Position numbers and translations under genes: made by a program
Shown here: positions 48,356 to 57,463 of the stretch, one piece after another
How the letters are laid out: each line of letters opens with the position of its first letter
Position numbering within the stretch: position 1 is the stretch's first letter
NCBI RefSeq assembly: GCF_011762485.1
Contig: NZ_JAAKGI010000001.1
Span: 1 to 64,000, forward strand
Direction of reading: 5' to 3'
Length of the DNA: 64,000 nucleotides
Source of the DNA: Yeosuana marina
GTDB lineage: Bacteria > Bacteroidota > Bacteroidia > Flavobacteriales > Flavobacteriaceae
The notes under the pieces: model-generated
Database searches by the model: none
What the model saw: the letters and a program-made list of their open reading frames with translations, nothing else
Told to the model about the DNA's origin: nothing

Positions 48356-48426
48356 GTAATCGGGTAAATCCCAAAACTCAGATTATGTGGGGAAAAGGGA
48401 ATATATGTTCATATATTCCCTTTTTT
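48356..48426 (+). ncRNA. candidate small RNA with strong terminator
   Basis: A segment of about 70 bases without an open frame. TAATC and GATTA arms enclose a GGG-TAAAT-CCC hairpin, then GTGGGG leads into a perfect 15-bp terminator stem (48393-48424, 2-base loop) with a run of six T. A promoter-like pair lies just upstream. It ends 119 bases before yicC, which has its own promoter, so this is more likely an independent RNA than a leader. The family was not identified; Flavo-1 and 6S-like RNAs are candidates to compare. Confidence 0.5.
48393..48426 (+). terminator. terminator of the candidate small RNA
   Basis: AAAAGGGAATATATG, loop TT, CATATATTCCCTTTT, then further T: a perfect 15-bp stem with U-run. 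Confidence 0.8.
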
Positions 48427-48515
48427 CATTAAAAATACTTCCTTCATTTCTTTTTAATACTCCTATTGTATTTCAAAAGAACTTTTTATGTGTTTTCAAA
48501 ACCTAAGGTTTTAGT

Positions 48516-48523
48516 TACCTTTG
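48516..48523 (+). promoter_or_regulatory. -7 promoter box of yicC-gmk-nadD
   Basis: TACCTTTG is a perfect match to the Bacteroidetes -7 consensus, with TTTTC at 48493-48497 as a weak -33 element 18 bases upstream. Transcription would begin near 48530. This rules out the in-frame TTG at 48521 as the yicC start and supports the ATG at 48545. Confidence 0.6.
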
Positions 48524-48544
48524 TATAACTTTATATATAAGCGT

Positions 48545-49402
48545 ATGATATATTCAATGACTGGCTACGGCAAATCTGTTTTACAATTACCTACCAAAAA
48601 AATAAGTATAGAACTTAAATCTCTAAATAGTAAAAATTTAGATTTAAATGCTAGAATGCCTTCCATTTACAGAGAAAAAGAACTTGACATAAGAAAGCTT
48701 CTAGCCGATAAATTAGAGCGTGGTAAAATAGATTTTTCTATTTATGTTGAAATGACTGCGGAGGATACTTCAACACAAATAAATGAGCCTGTTGTAAAAC
48801 AATATATCAATCAGTTAAAAAAAGTAGTTGATGGCGATGAGATTGAGCTTTTAAAAATGGCCGTTCGGTTTCCGGATGCCTTAAATACTGTGCGTGAAGA
48901 AATTGATGAAACCGAATGGAAAGCTATTCAAAATGAAATAATTTCTGCCATAGAACTTATTAATAATTACAGATTAGACGAAGGGAAAGTTCTTGAAAAA
49001 GACTTTAAAAATCGCATTAAAATTATTGATGATTTATTGGAGAAAGTCATAACAATGGACCCTGAACGCATTGATGGTGTTCGTGAGCGTTTAACAAAAG
49101 GGGTTGAAGAGTTAAAAGAAAAATATGATGAAAACAGATTTGAACAAGAATTGGTTTACTACATCGAAAAATTTGATATTACTGAAGAAAAAGTGCGTTT
49201 AAAAAATCATTTAGATTATTTTATTGAAGCCTTAAATTCAACCGATTCTAATGGTAAAAAACTTGGATTTATTAGTCAGGAAATAGGAAGAGAAATCAAT
49301 ACCATTGGTTCAAAAAGTAACTATGCACCTATGCAACAATTGGTGGTTCAAATGAAGGACGAGCTAGAAAAAATTAAAGAACAACTATTAAATGTCTTAT
49401 AA
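48545..49402 (+). CDS. yicC: YicC family protein (endoribonuclease-like)
   Basis: A 285-residue YicC/YloC family protein. MIYSMTGYGK at the N-terminus is the family hallmark and supports this start over a TTG eight codons earlier. The middle is helical (ERGKIDFSIYVEMT). The C-terminal DUF1732 domain holds KLGFISQEIGREINTIGSKSN and the ending MKDELEKIKEQLLNVL. E. coli YicC has been reported to act as an RNase that affects small-RNA turnover; whether that applies here is unknown. Followed 24 bases later by gmk, an arrangement common in this phylum. Confidence 0.92.
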   Translation: MIYSMTGYGKSVLQLPTKKISIELKSLNSKNLDLNARMPSIYREKELDIRKLLADKLERGKIDFSIYVEMTAEDTSTQINEPVVKQYINQLKKVVDGDEIELLKMAVRFPDALNTVREEIDETEWKAIQNEIISAIELINNYRLDEGKVLEKDFKNRIKIIDDLLEKVITMDPERIDGVRERLTKGVEELKEKYDENRFEQELVYYIEKFDITEEKVRLKNHLDYFIEALNSTDSNGKKLGFISQEIGREINTIGSKSNYAPMQQLVVQMKDELEKIKEQLLNVL

Positions 49403-49426
49403 AAAAGACATAATAAAATATAAAAA

Positions 49427-50014
49427 TTGAGTACACAACCTAACTTTAAAGGAAAGCTAATCGTGTTTTCGGCACCTTCTGGCTCTGGTAAAACAACCAT
49501 TGTTAGACATTTATTGGGCATTGAAGCGTTAAATTTAGAATTTTCTATTTCAGCCACATCGAGAGAAAGACGGGGCGAAGAAGTACACGGAAAAGATTAC
49601 TATTTTTTATCGGCTAAAGAATTTAAAACCAAAATTAAAAATGACGAGTTTTTAGAGTGGGAAGAAGTCTATCGCGATAATTTTTATGGTACTTTAAAAA
49701 GTGAAGTCGAGCGTATTTGGGCAAAAGGCAAACACGTTATTTTTGATATTGATGTTTCTGGAGGCTTACGTATTAAACGAAAATTTCCTGAGGAAACATT
49801 AGCTATTTTTGTAAAACCTCCCAGTATTGACGAGCTTAAAATAAGACTTAAAAAACGTAAAACTGAAAGTGACGATAAAATAAATATGCGTATTTCTAAA
49901 GCCTCTGCCGAATTGGCCACAGCGCCTTTATTTGATGTTATTATTGAAAATCGTTATTTAGATAAAGCTCTTGTTGAAGCTGAGGATTTGGTTAAAAACT
50001 TTGTAACTTCTTAA
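49427..50014 (+). CDS. gmk: guanylate kinase
   Basis: A 195-residue cytosolic enzyme that phosphorylates GMP to GDP with ATP. The P-loop is FSAPSGSGKTTI (residues about 14-25). The GMP-binding region holds SATSRERRGEEVHGKDYYF, and VIFDIDVSGGLRIK and ENRYLDKA are family segments. Start codon TTG; no ATG in frame gives the full N-terminus. Second gene of the yicC-gmk-nadD operon, 9 bases before nadD. Confidence 0.95.
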   Translation: MSTQPNFKGKLIVFSAPSGSGKTTIVRHLLGIEALNLEFSISATSRERRGEEVHGKDYYFLSAKEFKTKIKNDEFLEWEEVYRDNFYGTLKSEVERIWAKGKHVIFDIDVSGGLRIKRKFPEETLAIFVKPPSIDELKIRLKKRKTESDDKINMRISKASAELATAPLFDVIIENRYLDKALVEAEDLVKNFVTS

Positions 50015-50023
50015 CAAGAACAC

Positions 50024-50602
50024 ATGAAGGTAGGATTGTTTTTCGGATCTTTTAATCCCATTCACATTGGTCATTTAGTTATTGCTAATCACATAGCAGA
50101 ACATAGTGATTTAGACCAAGTTTGGTTTGTAGTAACCCCTCATAGTCCGTTTAAAAAGAAAAGTACGTTATTAGATAATTATCAGCGTTTAGAAATGGTT
50201 TACAGAGCTACAAAAGACTACACTAAACTAAATCCTTGTGATATTGAATTTAACTTACCACAACCTAATTACACCATAAATACCTTAGCTTATTTACAGG
50301 AAAAATATCCAACGTATCAGTTTGCATTGATTATGGGTGAAGACAATTTAAAAAGTTTTCATAAATGGAAAAACTACGAGCTCATTCTTGAAAATCATCA
50401 CATCTATGTATACCCACGAGTTTCTGAAAATACCATAGAAACCCAATTTGATGGACATAAAAAAATACATCCTATAAATGCTCCTATTATGGAGCTGTCT
50501 TCAACCTTTATTCGTAACTCTATAAAAGAAGGTAAAAACGTCCAGCCCATGTTACCACAACATGTTTGGGAGTATCTTGACGAAATGAATTTTTATAAAT
50601 AA
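50024..50602 (+). CDS. nadD: nicotinate-nucleotide adenylyltransferase
   Basis: A 192-residue enzyme of NAD synthesis that joins nicotinate mononucleotide and ATP. The nucleotidylyltransferase signature GLFFGSFNPIHIGHLVIANH is at the N-terminus, and the C-terminal SSTFIRNSIKEG matches the ISSTxIR motif. IMGEDNLKSFHKWKNYE is the middle substrate-binding part. Third gene of the operon; length is normal for the family. Confidence 0.95.
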   Translation: MKVGLFFGSFNPIHIGHLVIANHIAEHSDLDQVWFVVTPHSPFKKKSTLLDNYQRLEMVYRATKDYTKLNPCDIEFNLPQPNYTINTLAYLQEKYPTYQFALIMGEDNLKSFHKWKNYELILENHHIYVYPRVSENTIETQFDGHKKIHPINAPIMELSSTFIRNSIKEGKNVQPMLPQHVWEYLDEMNFYK

Positions 50603-50677
50603 ATTTATTTTGTAAGAATATTTCCTAATTTAGTTAAGCATTTTTAAAACAATTTGTACTAATTTTAAAAATCAACT

Positions 50678-52063
50678 ATGAAGTTAACTTATATTCTGTT
50701 GCTATCATCGTGCTTACTGGTAGGGCAAAACATAAAAGGAACCATCTTAGACTTAGAAACTAATCTCCCTATTGAAAATGTTACTGTATTTTATCAAAAA
50801 GACAATACGGGAACAGTCTCTAATAAAGATGGTGAATTTAAAATATCTGTAGAATCAAAAATTAAAGCATCTGATACGCTCCAATTTTCTAAAATAGGTT
50901 ACACAACTAAAAAAGTAACCATAGCATCATTAAAAGATACTAATTACAAAGTGTTTCTTAAAACAAAAATAGAAGAACTTGACGAAATAAAATTAAACGT
51001 CCGTATTAAGTTAAACTCTAAATTACCCTTTAAAACACTTACTTCTCTTAAAAAAGGTCTATATGGTTTTGGATCATCTCTAATTGATAACAAACTATAT
51101 GTTATTGGTGGAGATCAATCATTTTTGGAAGACATATGGAAGAAGGCTGTTCTTCGGAGTCCTAGTAGCAGTTTAGCTGATCTTATAGACGCTCTTGCAA
51201 GTAATATGTCATGGGAAAATTATAGCGAAAAGTTACAAATTTACAATATAGATGAAGATACCTGGTCAACATCAAATTTAAAATTTGACAAACGAGCATA
51301 TCATAACATAAATTACTTTAATAATAAGTTGTATGTTTTTGGAGGTAAAACATTATCTGCAAATAGAAAAAAGGAGTATTTAGATGATAAAATTGAAGTT
51401 TTTGATGTTAACACACAACAAATTATTGTTGACAATACAAATCCACACCAAGCAATAAATTTTGCATCATTTACCTATAAAGATAACATTATTGTTATGG
51501 GAGGCTCAATCAAATTAAAAAACAATGGAGAAAAGGTTTATACCGATGCTTCTCATATGTATAACATTACTTCAGGATATTGGTACGAATTACATAAAAT
51601 GACAAAACCAAAAGAAGTTAATGGTGTTTTAATAAATGATAAAATATATCTTATTGGCGGATTTAATGAAAAACCACTTACCGAAATAGAATCTTATGAT
51701 TTAGCAACTGGAAAATGGCAAAAAGAAGGAGACTTATTTCATGGTATTGAAAACCCTGCGTTAACGCACTATGACAATACCATATACATTTTTAACGATG
51801 GTGAAATGCTAACATATAATACCATTACTAAAACACTAAATGAATACAAAATTGATTTGTACCTTAAAAATTCTCAACTTCAATATTATAACAATAACCT
51901 ATATATAATAGGAGGATATACAAAAGATGAATTTGAAAAATCACCTTCTTCAAGTTTATATTCAATTAATGTAAACGATTTTTTAAGAACTAAAATAAAT
52001 AACTCAAAAAAATTAATTAAACAAAAGAAACCGCTTAAGGAAAGCTCCTTAAACGGTTTCTAA
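50678..52063 (+). CDS. kelch-repeat protein with a carboxypeptidase-regulatory-like domain
   Basis: A 461-residue exported protein. A short signal peptide (1-16, LLLSSCLLVGQ; the Cys is not in a clear lipobox) is followed by a CarboxypepD_reg-like beta-sandwich (about 18-95, IKGTILDLETNLPIENVTV) and a kelch beta-propeller (about 110-440; repeats such as NNKLYVFGGKTLS, NDKIYLIGGFNEKPL, NNLYIIGGYTK). The function is unknown; such propellers usually bind proteins or glycans. Its last 12 codons overlap a hairpin that probably terminates the gene on the other strand. Confidence 0.75.
   Translation: MKLTYILLLSSCLLVGQNIKGTILDLETNLPIENVTVFYQKDNTGTVSNKDGEFKISVESKIKASDTLQFSKIGYTTKKVTIASLKDTNYKVFLKTKIEELDEIKLNVRIKLNSKLPFKTLTSLKKGLYGFGSSLIDNKLYVIGGDQSFLEDIWKKAVLRSPSSSLADLIDALASNMSWENYSEKLQIYNIDEDTWSTSNLKFDKRAYHNINYFNNKLYVFGGKTLSANRKKEYLDDKIEVFDVNTQQIIVDNTNPHQAINFASFTYKDNIIVMGGSIKLKNNGEKVYTDASHMYNITSGYWYELHKMTKPKEVNGVLINDKIYLIGGFNEKPLTEIESYDLATGKWQKEGDLFHGIENPALTHYDNTIYIFNDGEMLTYNTITKTLNEYKIDLYLKNSQLQYYNNNLYIIGGYTKDEFEKSPSSSLYSINVNDFLRTKINNSKKLIKQKKPLKESSLNGF
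52027..52060 (-). terminator. terminator of the minus-strand lipoprotein gene, inside the kelch CDS
   Basis: GAAACCGCTTAAGGA, loop AAGC, TCCTTAAACGGTTTC: a 15-bp stem with one mismatch. On the minus strand it is followed by TTTTGTTTAATT, and it lies 28 bases beyond the stop at 52089. It overlaps the last codons of the convergent kelch gene. Confidence 0.6.
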
Positions 52064-52088
52064 ACTAAATAACCAACCAAACTATGTA

Positions 52089-53030
52089 TTATACTCGAGT
52101 ATTTTCTCTCGGGTTTTGTACTTTATCTTTTCTTTCTTTACGCAACTTTTCAGTTGAAGTTGTTGCTTTCCCTTTTGTATTTGCTGTTTTTAAATATTGA
52201 ATAAATCCTCTTCCAACAAATTCATAAACGGTTTGCGACGCTGGATGATATAACTCTATCTTTCCGTCATTTATAACGCTTAATTCAAAGTGTTCATTGT
52301 TGAAGAAATCATAATCTAATGTTAAAGTTTTTAAAGACACATTTCCACTTATGTTACCAACACCATAAACACCTGTATAATCCCAGAATAAATTATTGAC
52401 ACTGGTTCCTGGTGCATCTTGTGAGCTTCTAAATTCGTCATCATTGCCTCCAGCTAAAAACTGTAAGTAGTTTTCGTTATCAAACTCATTAATAGCGCCA
52501 TACTGACTAGTATATGTTTTTTCCCAAGCATCATATTCTTGCAAGAAGTAGTGGATATTATCATAGAATACGAAATCGTAATCAAAATTATTTCGTTGAT
52601 ACCCGTCTAAAAAATACGATGTATCATTATTTGGGTTATAAAGCTCTATGGTATTATTGTCTATTTGATACACATCAAAGGTTTCAAAACCATCGATATC
52701 ATGTTGTACATCTAAAATCATATTATAGGCATCATAATCTGCAACTGCAATACCAAATCCGTTTCCAGTACTTCCAATACCCACCAAATTATTATTAGCA
52801 TACAAAGTTCCGTTTCTAAAAGACAAAGTAAATGCCTTTTGTAAAAAAGGGGTTGTACCATACCCAACGGTTTTATTTATGTCTACATACCACAATTCGT
52901 ATGAGTTTAATAATTGATTGACTGAAATTGTAGGTTCGTCTACATAATTATCAACAACAACATCGGTATAACACGACGTAAAAAGTGTTGCTGTTAACGC
53001 AAATCCTAAAAGTAATTTTAAAGTTTTCAT
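52089..53030 (-). CDS. conserved lipoprotein, function unknown
   Basis: A 313-residue lipoprotein (signal LLLGFALTATLFTSC, lipidated Cys20). The mature part has two similar halves that look like beta-rich domains: LSFRNGTLYANNNLVG ... FDVYQIDNNTIELYNPNNDTSYF and LTLDYDFFNNEHFELSVINDGKIELYHPASQTVYEF. A basic C-terminal tail follows (KATTSTEKLRKERKDK). I do not recognise a catalytic motif. Relatives next to nadD have sometimes carried a nucleotide-metabolism name, but nothing in the sequence supports that. Confidence 0.6.
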   Translation of the reverse strand: MKTLKLLLGFALTATLFTSCYTDVVVDNYVDEPTISVNQLLNSYELWYVDINKTVGYGTTPFLQKAFTLSFRNGTLYANNNLVGIGSTGNGFGIAVADYDAYNMILDVQHDIDGFETFDVYQIDNNTIELYNPNNDTSYFLDGYQRNNFDYDFVFYDNIHYFLQEYDAWEKTYTSQYGAINEFDNENYLQFLAGGNDDEFRSSQDAPGTSVNNLFWDYTGVYGVGNISGNVSLKTLTLDYDFFNNEHFELSVINDGKIELYHPASQTVYEFVGRGFIQYLKTANTKGKATTSTEKLRKERKDKVQNPRENTRV

Positions 53031-53219
53031 CTGTTCGTTTTTTAAGTTATTAAATGGCCAGATGTCATTCGCATAGTAAAGATTTCCTGTAAATTGAAAT
53101 TTTTGTAATGCTCATTTCATACGCCTAAATTTTAAGGTTCTATTAACAGATATTCAAAACACATGCCAAAAAATATTTTATAATGAAATTAAGGGCTTAC
53201 CAATAACTAATATTTTATG

Positions 53220-53227
53220 TACTTTTG
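53220..53227 (+). promoter_or_regulatory. -7 promoter box of gpsA
   Basis: TACTTTTG matches TAnnTTTG exactly and lies 22 bases before the gpsA ATG. No clear -33 element was found. Confidence 0.5.
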
Positions 53228-53249
53228 AAGCCATAACCATTTTTTAAGT

Positions 53250-54251
53250 ATGAGTAATCAACTAAAATATGCCGTTTTTGGTGCTGGAAGTTGGGCGACT
53301 GCTATTGTGAAAATGCTTTGTGAAAATCTTCCTAAAGTAGGTTGGTATATGCGAAGTATTTATACCAAAGAGCATTTATTAAGAGAACAACACAACCCAA
53401 ATTATTTAAGTTCAGTAGAGTTTCGTTTAGAACAATTAAAACTAAGCAACGATATTAATGAGATTGCTGAATATGCTGATGTTTTAATTTTTGTAATTCC
53501 TTCGGCTTTTATGCATAGTGAACTTGAAAAATTAAACATTGATATCTCTAAAAAAATTATTGTTTCTGCCGTAAAAGGTATCATGCCAGAATCTGGTATG
53601 TTGGTAGGCGAACATTTTAATACCTTATATAATGTTCCCTTAGAAAATATAGCCATTATTGCTGGTCCTTGTCACGCCGAAGAGGTGGCGCTAGAACGCC
53701 TATCGTACCTTACCATTTCTTGTGCTGATCCTAAAAAAGCCAAAGAAATCGCAAAAAACTTATCCAGTGATTATATTAAAACTAAAATTAGTGATGATAT
53801 CATGGGAGTAGAATATGCGGTGATGCTTAAAAATATTTATGCTATTGCTGCTGGTATTGCTCATGGTTTAGGATATGGTGATAATTTTCAGAGTGTTTTA
53901 ATGAGCAACGCTATTAGGGAAATGCGTCGTTTCATTAAGAAAATGCACAAAATGAAACGCAACATTAACAATTCAGCCTATTTAGGTGATTTGTTAGTTA
54001 CTGGCTATTCTGTATTCTCCAGAAACCGCATGTTTGGAAATATGATTGGTAAAGGCTATACCGTAAAATCGGCTCAAATGGAAATGAGTATGATTGCTGA
54101 AGGGTATTATGCTACAAAAAGTGCGCATTTACTCAACGCGAAAAATACAAAAAAAACCAAATTACCTATCATTGATGCAGTTTACGACATTCTATATGAA
54201 GGTAAAGACCCTAAAAAGACTTTTAAAAAACTAACAGAAAAATTGGATTAG
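53250..54251 (+). CDS. gpsA: NAD(P)-dependent glycerol-3-phosphate dehydrogenase
   Basis: A 333-residue cytosolic enzyme that reduces dihydroxyacetone phosphate to sn-glycerol 3-phosphate for phospholipid synthesis. The Rossmann motif FGAGSWATAIVKML is at residues 10-23. AGPCHAEEVALERLSYLTIS and the catalytic-Lys region VMLKNIYAIAAGIAHGLGYGDN are present, followed by YLGDLLVTGYSVFSRNRMFG. It stands as a single gene with its own promoter, and length fits the family. Confidence 0.94.
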   Translation: MSNQLKYAVFGAGSWATAIVKMLCENLPKVGWYMRSIYTKEHLLREQHNPNYLSSVEFRLEQLKLSNDINEIAEYADVLIFVIPSAFMHSELEKLNIDISKKIIVSAVKGIMPESGMLVGEHFNTLYNVPLENIAIIAGPCHAEEVALERLSYLTISCADPKKAKEIAKNLSSDYIKTKISDDIMGVEYAVMLKNIYAIAAGIAHGLGYGDNFQSVLMSNAIREMRRFIKKMHKMKRNINNSAYLGDLLVTGYSVFSRNRMFGNMIGKGYTVKSAQMEMSMIAEGYYATKSAHLLNAKNTKKTKLPIIDAVYDILYEGKDPKKTFKKLTEKLD

Positions 54252-54280
54252 TTAAACTTTAAAGCAGTGACGAAACGAAC

Positions 54281-54367
54281 CGTCATTGCGAATGAAATGA
54301 AGCAATCTCACAATTTTAAACTCCTAATTGTACTGATTACTTCAGTCGTAACGACTTCGTAATAACG
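54281..54367. repeat. REP-like palindromic repeat, copy 2
   Basis: CGTCATTGCGAATGAAATGA on the left and a related inverted sequence on the right (GATTACTTCAGTCGTAACGA). It is the same family as 12395-12472 and sits between gpsA and the convergent small gene. Confidence 0.6.
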
Positions 54368-54373
54368 CTATAG

Positions 54374-54805
54374 CTACTTTACCAACACACCTTTTACACT
54401 CATTAAAGGAATTGTTTGCAAAGCTTTTTCGTTAATTGTGTTTTTTCTGAACAAATAGGTTTTATCAAACATGGTATTCCCTACAAAAAAAGAGACTTTA
54501 AAGGTGTTGTTTAATGCAAACAACTCTTCCTGCATCAACTCTATTTTAGCATAGCTTTTTTTAGGTAGTGTATCTAGTTTTTTTCTAAAAACAGAGGTTG
54601 CTTTATCTTCAGAATAACCACTGGTAACAATAAGTACCATTTCTAAATCAACGTCTTTATCATTAATAATGTAAGCATTCCAGTCGTTCGTTTTATACGT
54701 CTCATTATACTCATTTACAATGGCAACATAAACGTTTTCTACTTTTGGAATAGTGATATCTTTTTTCAAAATAGGTATATTTATTTTCAATTCAAATTTA
54801 GACAT
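54374..54805 (-). CDS. conserved small protein, function unknown
   Basis: A 143-residue cytosolic-looking protein with no signal peptide or membrane segment. It looks like a single alpha/beta domain (LKINIPILKKDITIPKVENVYVAIV ... DVDLEMVLIVTSGYSEDKATSVFRK ... TFKVSFFVGNTMFDKTYLF). I see no catalytic motif. It is convergent with gpsA, with the REP-like repeat between, and divergent from the PspC-DUF2339 gene (102 bases), so they may share a control region. Confidence 0.6.
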   Translation of the reverse strand: MSKFELKINIPILKKDITIPKVENVYVAIVNEYNETYKTNDWNAYIINDKDVDLEMVLIVTSGYSEDKATSVFRKKLDTLPKKSYAKIELMQEELFALNNTFKVSFFVGNTMFDKTYLFRKNTINEKALQTIPLMSVKGVLVK

Positions 54806-54907
54806 TTTACTGATTAAAAAATACTATCTTAGTTAGAGCTACTTATAATTATTATGAAATCCCACTTCATTAATATATGACAGTTTTTAATTTAAAATGG
54901 ACCAACA

Positions 54908-57463
54908 ATGGGTGAGCAAGACAAACTATCTGAACTTCAAAATAAATTGGATCTTCTTTTAAAAAAACAAGAAACATTTTCTAAAGAAATTAGTGAATTA
55001 CAACAGGAATTAACACTTTTGAAGGGTTCTAAAACTAGTGAATCTGTTAAGAAAGAACCTGTTGTTGAAGTGTCCGTTGCTACAGATTCTACAACTAAAA
55101 AAGCTGAAGTTAACGAAACACCAAAAGGATTTTTTAGAGATGTTAACCATCGTGGTTTAGGTGGTGTTTGCTCTGGTTTAGGAAACTATTTGGGATTAAA
55201 CAGATATGTTGTACGATTCCTTTGGATACTCTTATCGCTATTTTTTGGCATTGGATTTTTTCTCTACATCATCTTATGGATAGCCGTTCCAAAAACAAGC
55301 CAAGCTAAATCACATCAAAAGCCCGTTCAGAAATCTACAGTTGAAAAAACAAAAGAATTTGAACCGTCTTCGACACCAACATCTCATAAACCAATAAAAA
55401 TAAGTAATGATCTCGAAAAATTTATTGGAGAAAACCTGATCAACAAAATTGGTATTGCCATTTTAGTAATAGGAGTTGCTATTGGTTCAAAATACTCCAT
55501 TGAAAACAACTTAATAAGTCCGCTTACCAGAATAATTTTAGGTTATTTAGCAGGTGTTGGGTTGTTAGGTTTAGGCATGAAATTGAAACTGAAATATGAA
55601 AATTTTAGTGCCGTTTTGGTAAGTGGTGCCATGACCATCATGTATTTTATCACCTATGCAGCATATACTTACTACCTTTTCTTTCATCAAGAAGTTGCGT
55701 TCGTGCTTATGTTTATTTTTACGGTCTTTACAGTTTTTGCGGCTTTAAAATACAACAACCATGTTATTGCTCTTATCGGGTTGGTTGGTGCCTACGCCGT
55801 TCCGTTTTTACTTAGTGATGATTCAGGAAATGCTACCATTCTTTTTAGTTATATGGGAATTATCAATATGGGAATTTTAGTATTGGCCTTTAAGAACTAT
55901 TGGAAATCTCTATACTACACCTCTTTTGGATTAACATGGCTTATTTTCTTTTCGTGGTATACTGCCAGCTACGTAGCTAGTGATTATTTTACTGTGGCTT
56001 TATCCTTTCTGTGTCTGTTTTTTGTAATATTTTACGCGGCATTCCTAGGGTACAAACTACTAAAAAAAGAGCAGTTTGAAACGCTCGATATTTTTCTTTT
56101 ACTGGCTAATTCATTTATTTTTTATGGTCTTGGTTATAATATTTTAGAAAATCACGAAACTGGAAGTCAGTTATTAGGGGTTTTTACCCTTTCAAATGCT
56201 GTATTACATTTTATAGTTAGTGTTATTATTTACAAACTGAAACTTGCCGATAGAAATTTATTTTATCTCGTTTCTGGTTTAGTTTTAGTATTTATAACCA
56301 TTGCTATTCCTGTACAATTAGATGGAAACTGGGTGACCTTATTATGGGTTGGAGAAGCTGCTTTAATTTTTTGGATTGGTAGAACAAAACAGATTTCCGT
56401 TTATGAATATCTGTCTTATCCCTTAATGGCTTTAGCTGTTTTAAGTCTTTATCAAGATTGGGGGACTGGATACTTAAACTTTAGGTCGTTTGACACCTCA
56501 CATACACTTACACCAATTTTAAACACCTATTTTTTAAGTACTATTTTATTTGTTGCTGCCTTTGGCTTTATGTATTATCTCCATAAAAACAAACGTTATG
56601 TGTCACCAATAAAATCTAATGAAGGCTTATTAAAATTGGTGTCCTTTATGCTTCCGGCTATTATTTTAAGCGCTGTGTATTTTGGTTTATTTTTTGAAAT
56701 AGAACACTATTTTCAAATGCTCTATAAAAATTCCGAAATTACGCTAGACAACTATCAGTACTATAGTAATTATGATATATTAAATTTTAAAACTATTTGG
56801 TTGCTCGTGTATTCTATGGCTTTTGTATCTATACTTTCCATTATCAACATTAAAAAAATAAAAGACAGAACCTTAGGTTTAATTAATATAGCCCTAAACG
56901 GTTTAGTGGTTTTATGTTTTCTTTTTATTGGATTATACACGCTCAGTGAGTTGAGGGATAGTTATCTTAGCCAATACCTTGAAGAATATTATCATATTGG
57001 AAGTTTCAATATCATAATTCGCTATCTCTCTTATGTGTTTCTTGCCTTAACCTTGTTCGTGAGTTATAGATATACCCAGACAAGCTTTATGAACATGGAT
57101 AACAACATTAATTTTAGCATCTTATTTCATATAACGTTACTATGGATTTTGAGCAGTGAGCTTATTAATATCATGGATCTTTCTGGAGCTACACAGTCAT
57201 ATAAGTTAGGATTAAGCATCCTTTGGGGTATTTATTCATTATCTTTAATAGGATTAGGAATTTGGAAAAAACAAAAATATTTACGTGTTGCTGCTATTGT
57301 TTTGTTTTCAATCACTTTAATAAAACTTTTCTTTTATGATATTGCCCATTTAGGAACACTTTCAAAAACTATTGTATTTGTTTCTTTAGGTATTTTACTT
57401 TTAATCATTTCATTTTTATATAATAAATTTAAGAATCAAATTGCTGATGATACTGAAGACTAA
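54908..57463 (+). CDS. PspC domain and DUF2339 multi-helix membrane protein
   Basis: An 851-residue inner-membrane protein. A coiled coil (about 3-40, LSELQNKLDLLLKKQETFSKE) is followed by a PspC domain (about 75-137, GFFRDVNHRGLGGVCSGLGNY and FLYIILWIAVP). The long DUF2339 part (about 170-845) has roughly 20 hydrophobic helices, including IGENLINKIGIAILVIGVAIG. DUF2339 proteins have no settled function; links to the cell envelope are suspected. The next gene overlaps it by 23 bases and encodes the usual DUF3999 partner, so the two probably form a complex. Confidence 0.82.
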   Translation: MGEQDKLSELQNKLDLLLKKQETFSKEISELQQELTLLKGSKTSESVKKEPVVEVSVATDSTTKKAEVNETPKGFFRDVNHRGLGGVCSGLGNYLGLNRYVVRFLWILLSLFFGIGFFLYIILWIAVPKTSQAKSHQKPVQKSTVEKTKEFEPSSTPTSHKPIKISNDLEKFIGENLINKIGIAILVIGVAIGSKYSIENNLISPLTRIILGYLAGVGLLGLGMKLKLKYENFSAVLVSGAMTIMYFITYAAYTYYLFFHQEVAFVLMFIFTVFTVFAALKYNNHVIALIGLVGAYAVPFLLSDDSGNATILFSYMGIINMGILVLAFKNYWKSLYYTSFGLTWLIFFSWYTASYVASDYFTVALSFLCLFFVIFYAAFLGYKLLKKEQFETLDIFLLLANSFIFYGLGYNILENHETGSQLLGVFTLSNAVLHFIVSVIIYKLKLADRNLFYLVSGLVLVFITIAIPVQLDGNWVTLLWVGEAALIFWIGRTKQISVYEYLSYPLMALAVLSLYQDWGTGYLNFRSFDTSHTLTPILNTYFLSTILFVAAFGFMYYLHKNKRYVSPIKSNEGLLKLVSFMLPAIILSAVYFGLFFEIEHYFQMLYKNSEITLDNYQYYSNYDILNFKTIWLLVYSMAFVSILSIINIKKIKDRTLGLINIALNGLVVLCFLFIGLYTLSELRDSYLSQYLEEYYHIGSFNIIIRYLSYVFLALTLFVSYRYTQTSFMNMDNNINFSILFHITLLWILSSELINIMDLSGATQSYKLGLSILWGIYSLSLIGLGIWKKQKYLRVAAIVLFSITLIKLFFYDIAHLGTLSKTIVFVSLGILLLIISFLYNKFKNQIADDTED

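Larger units (their letters stand above)
48140..48544. other. 405-bp intergenic region with divergent control elements and a candidate small RNA
   Basis: No protein gene lies here. The left 200 bases are AT-rich and should hold the regulator promoter. The middle holds the candidate small RNA with its promoter and terminator (48323-48426). The right end holds the yicC promoter. Confidence 0.7.
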
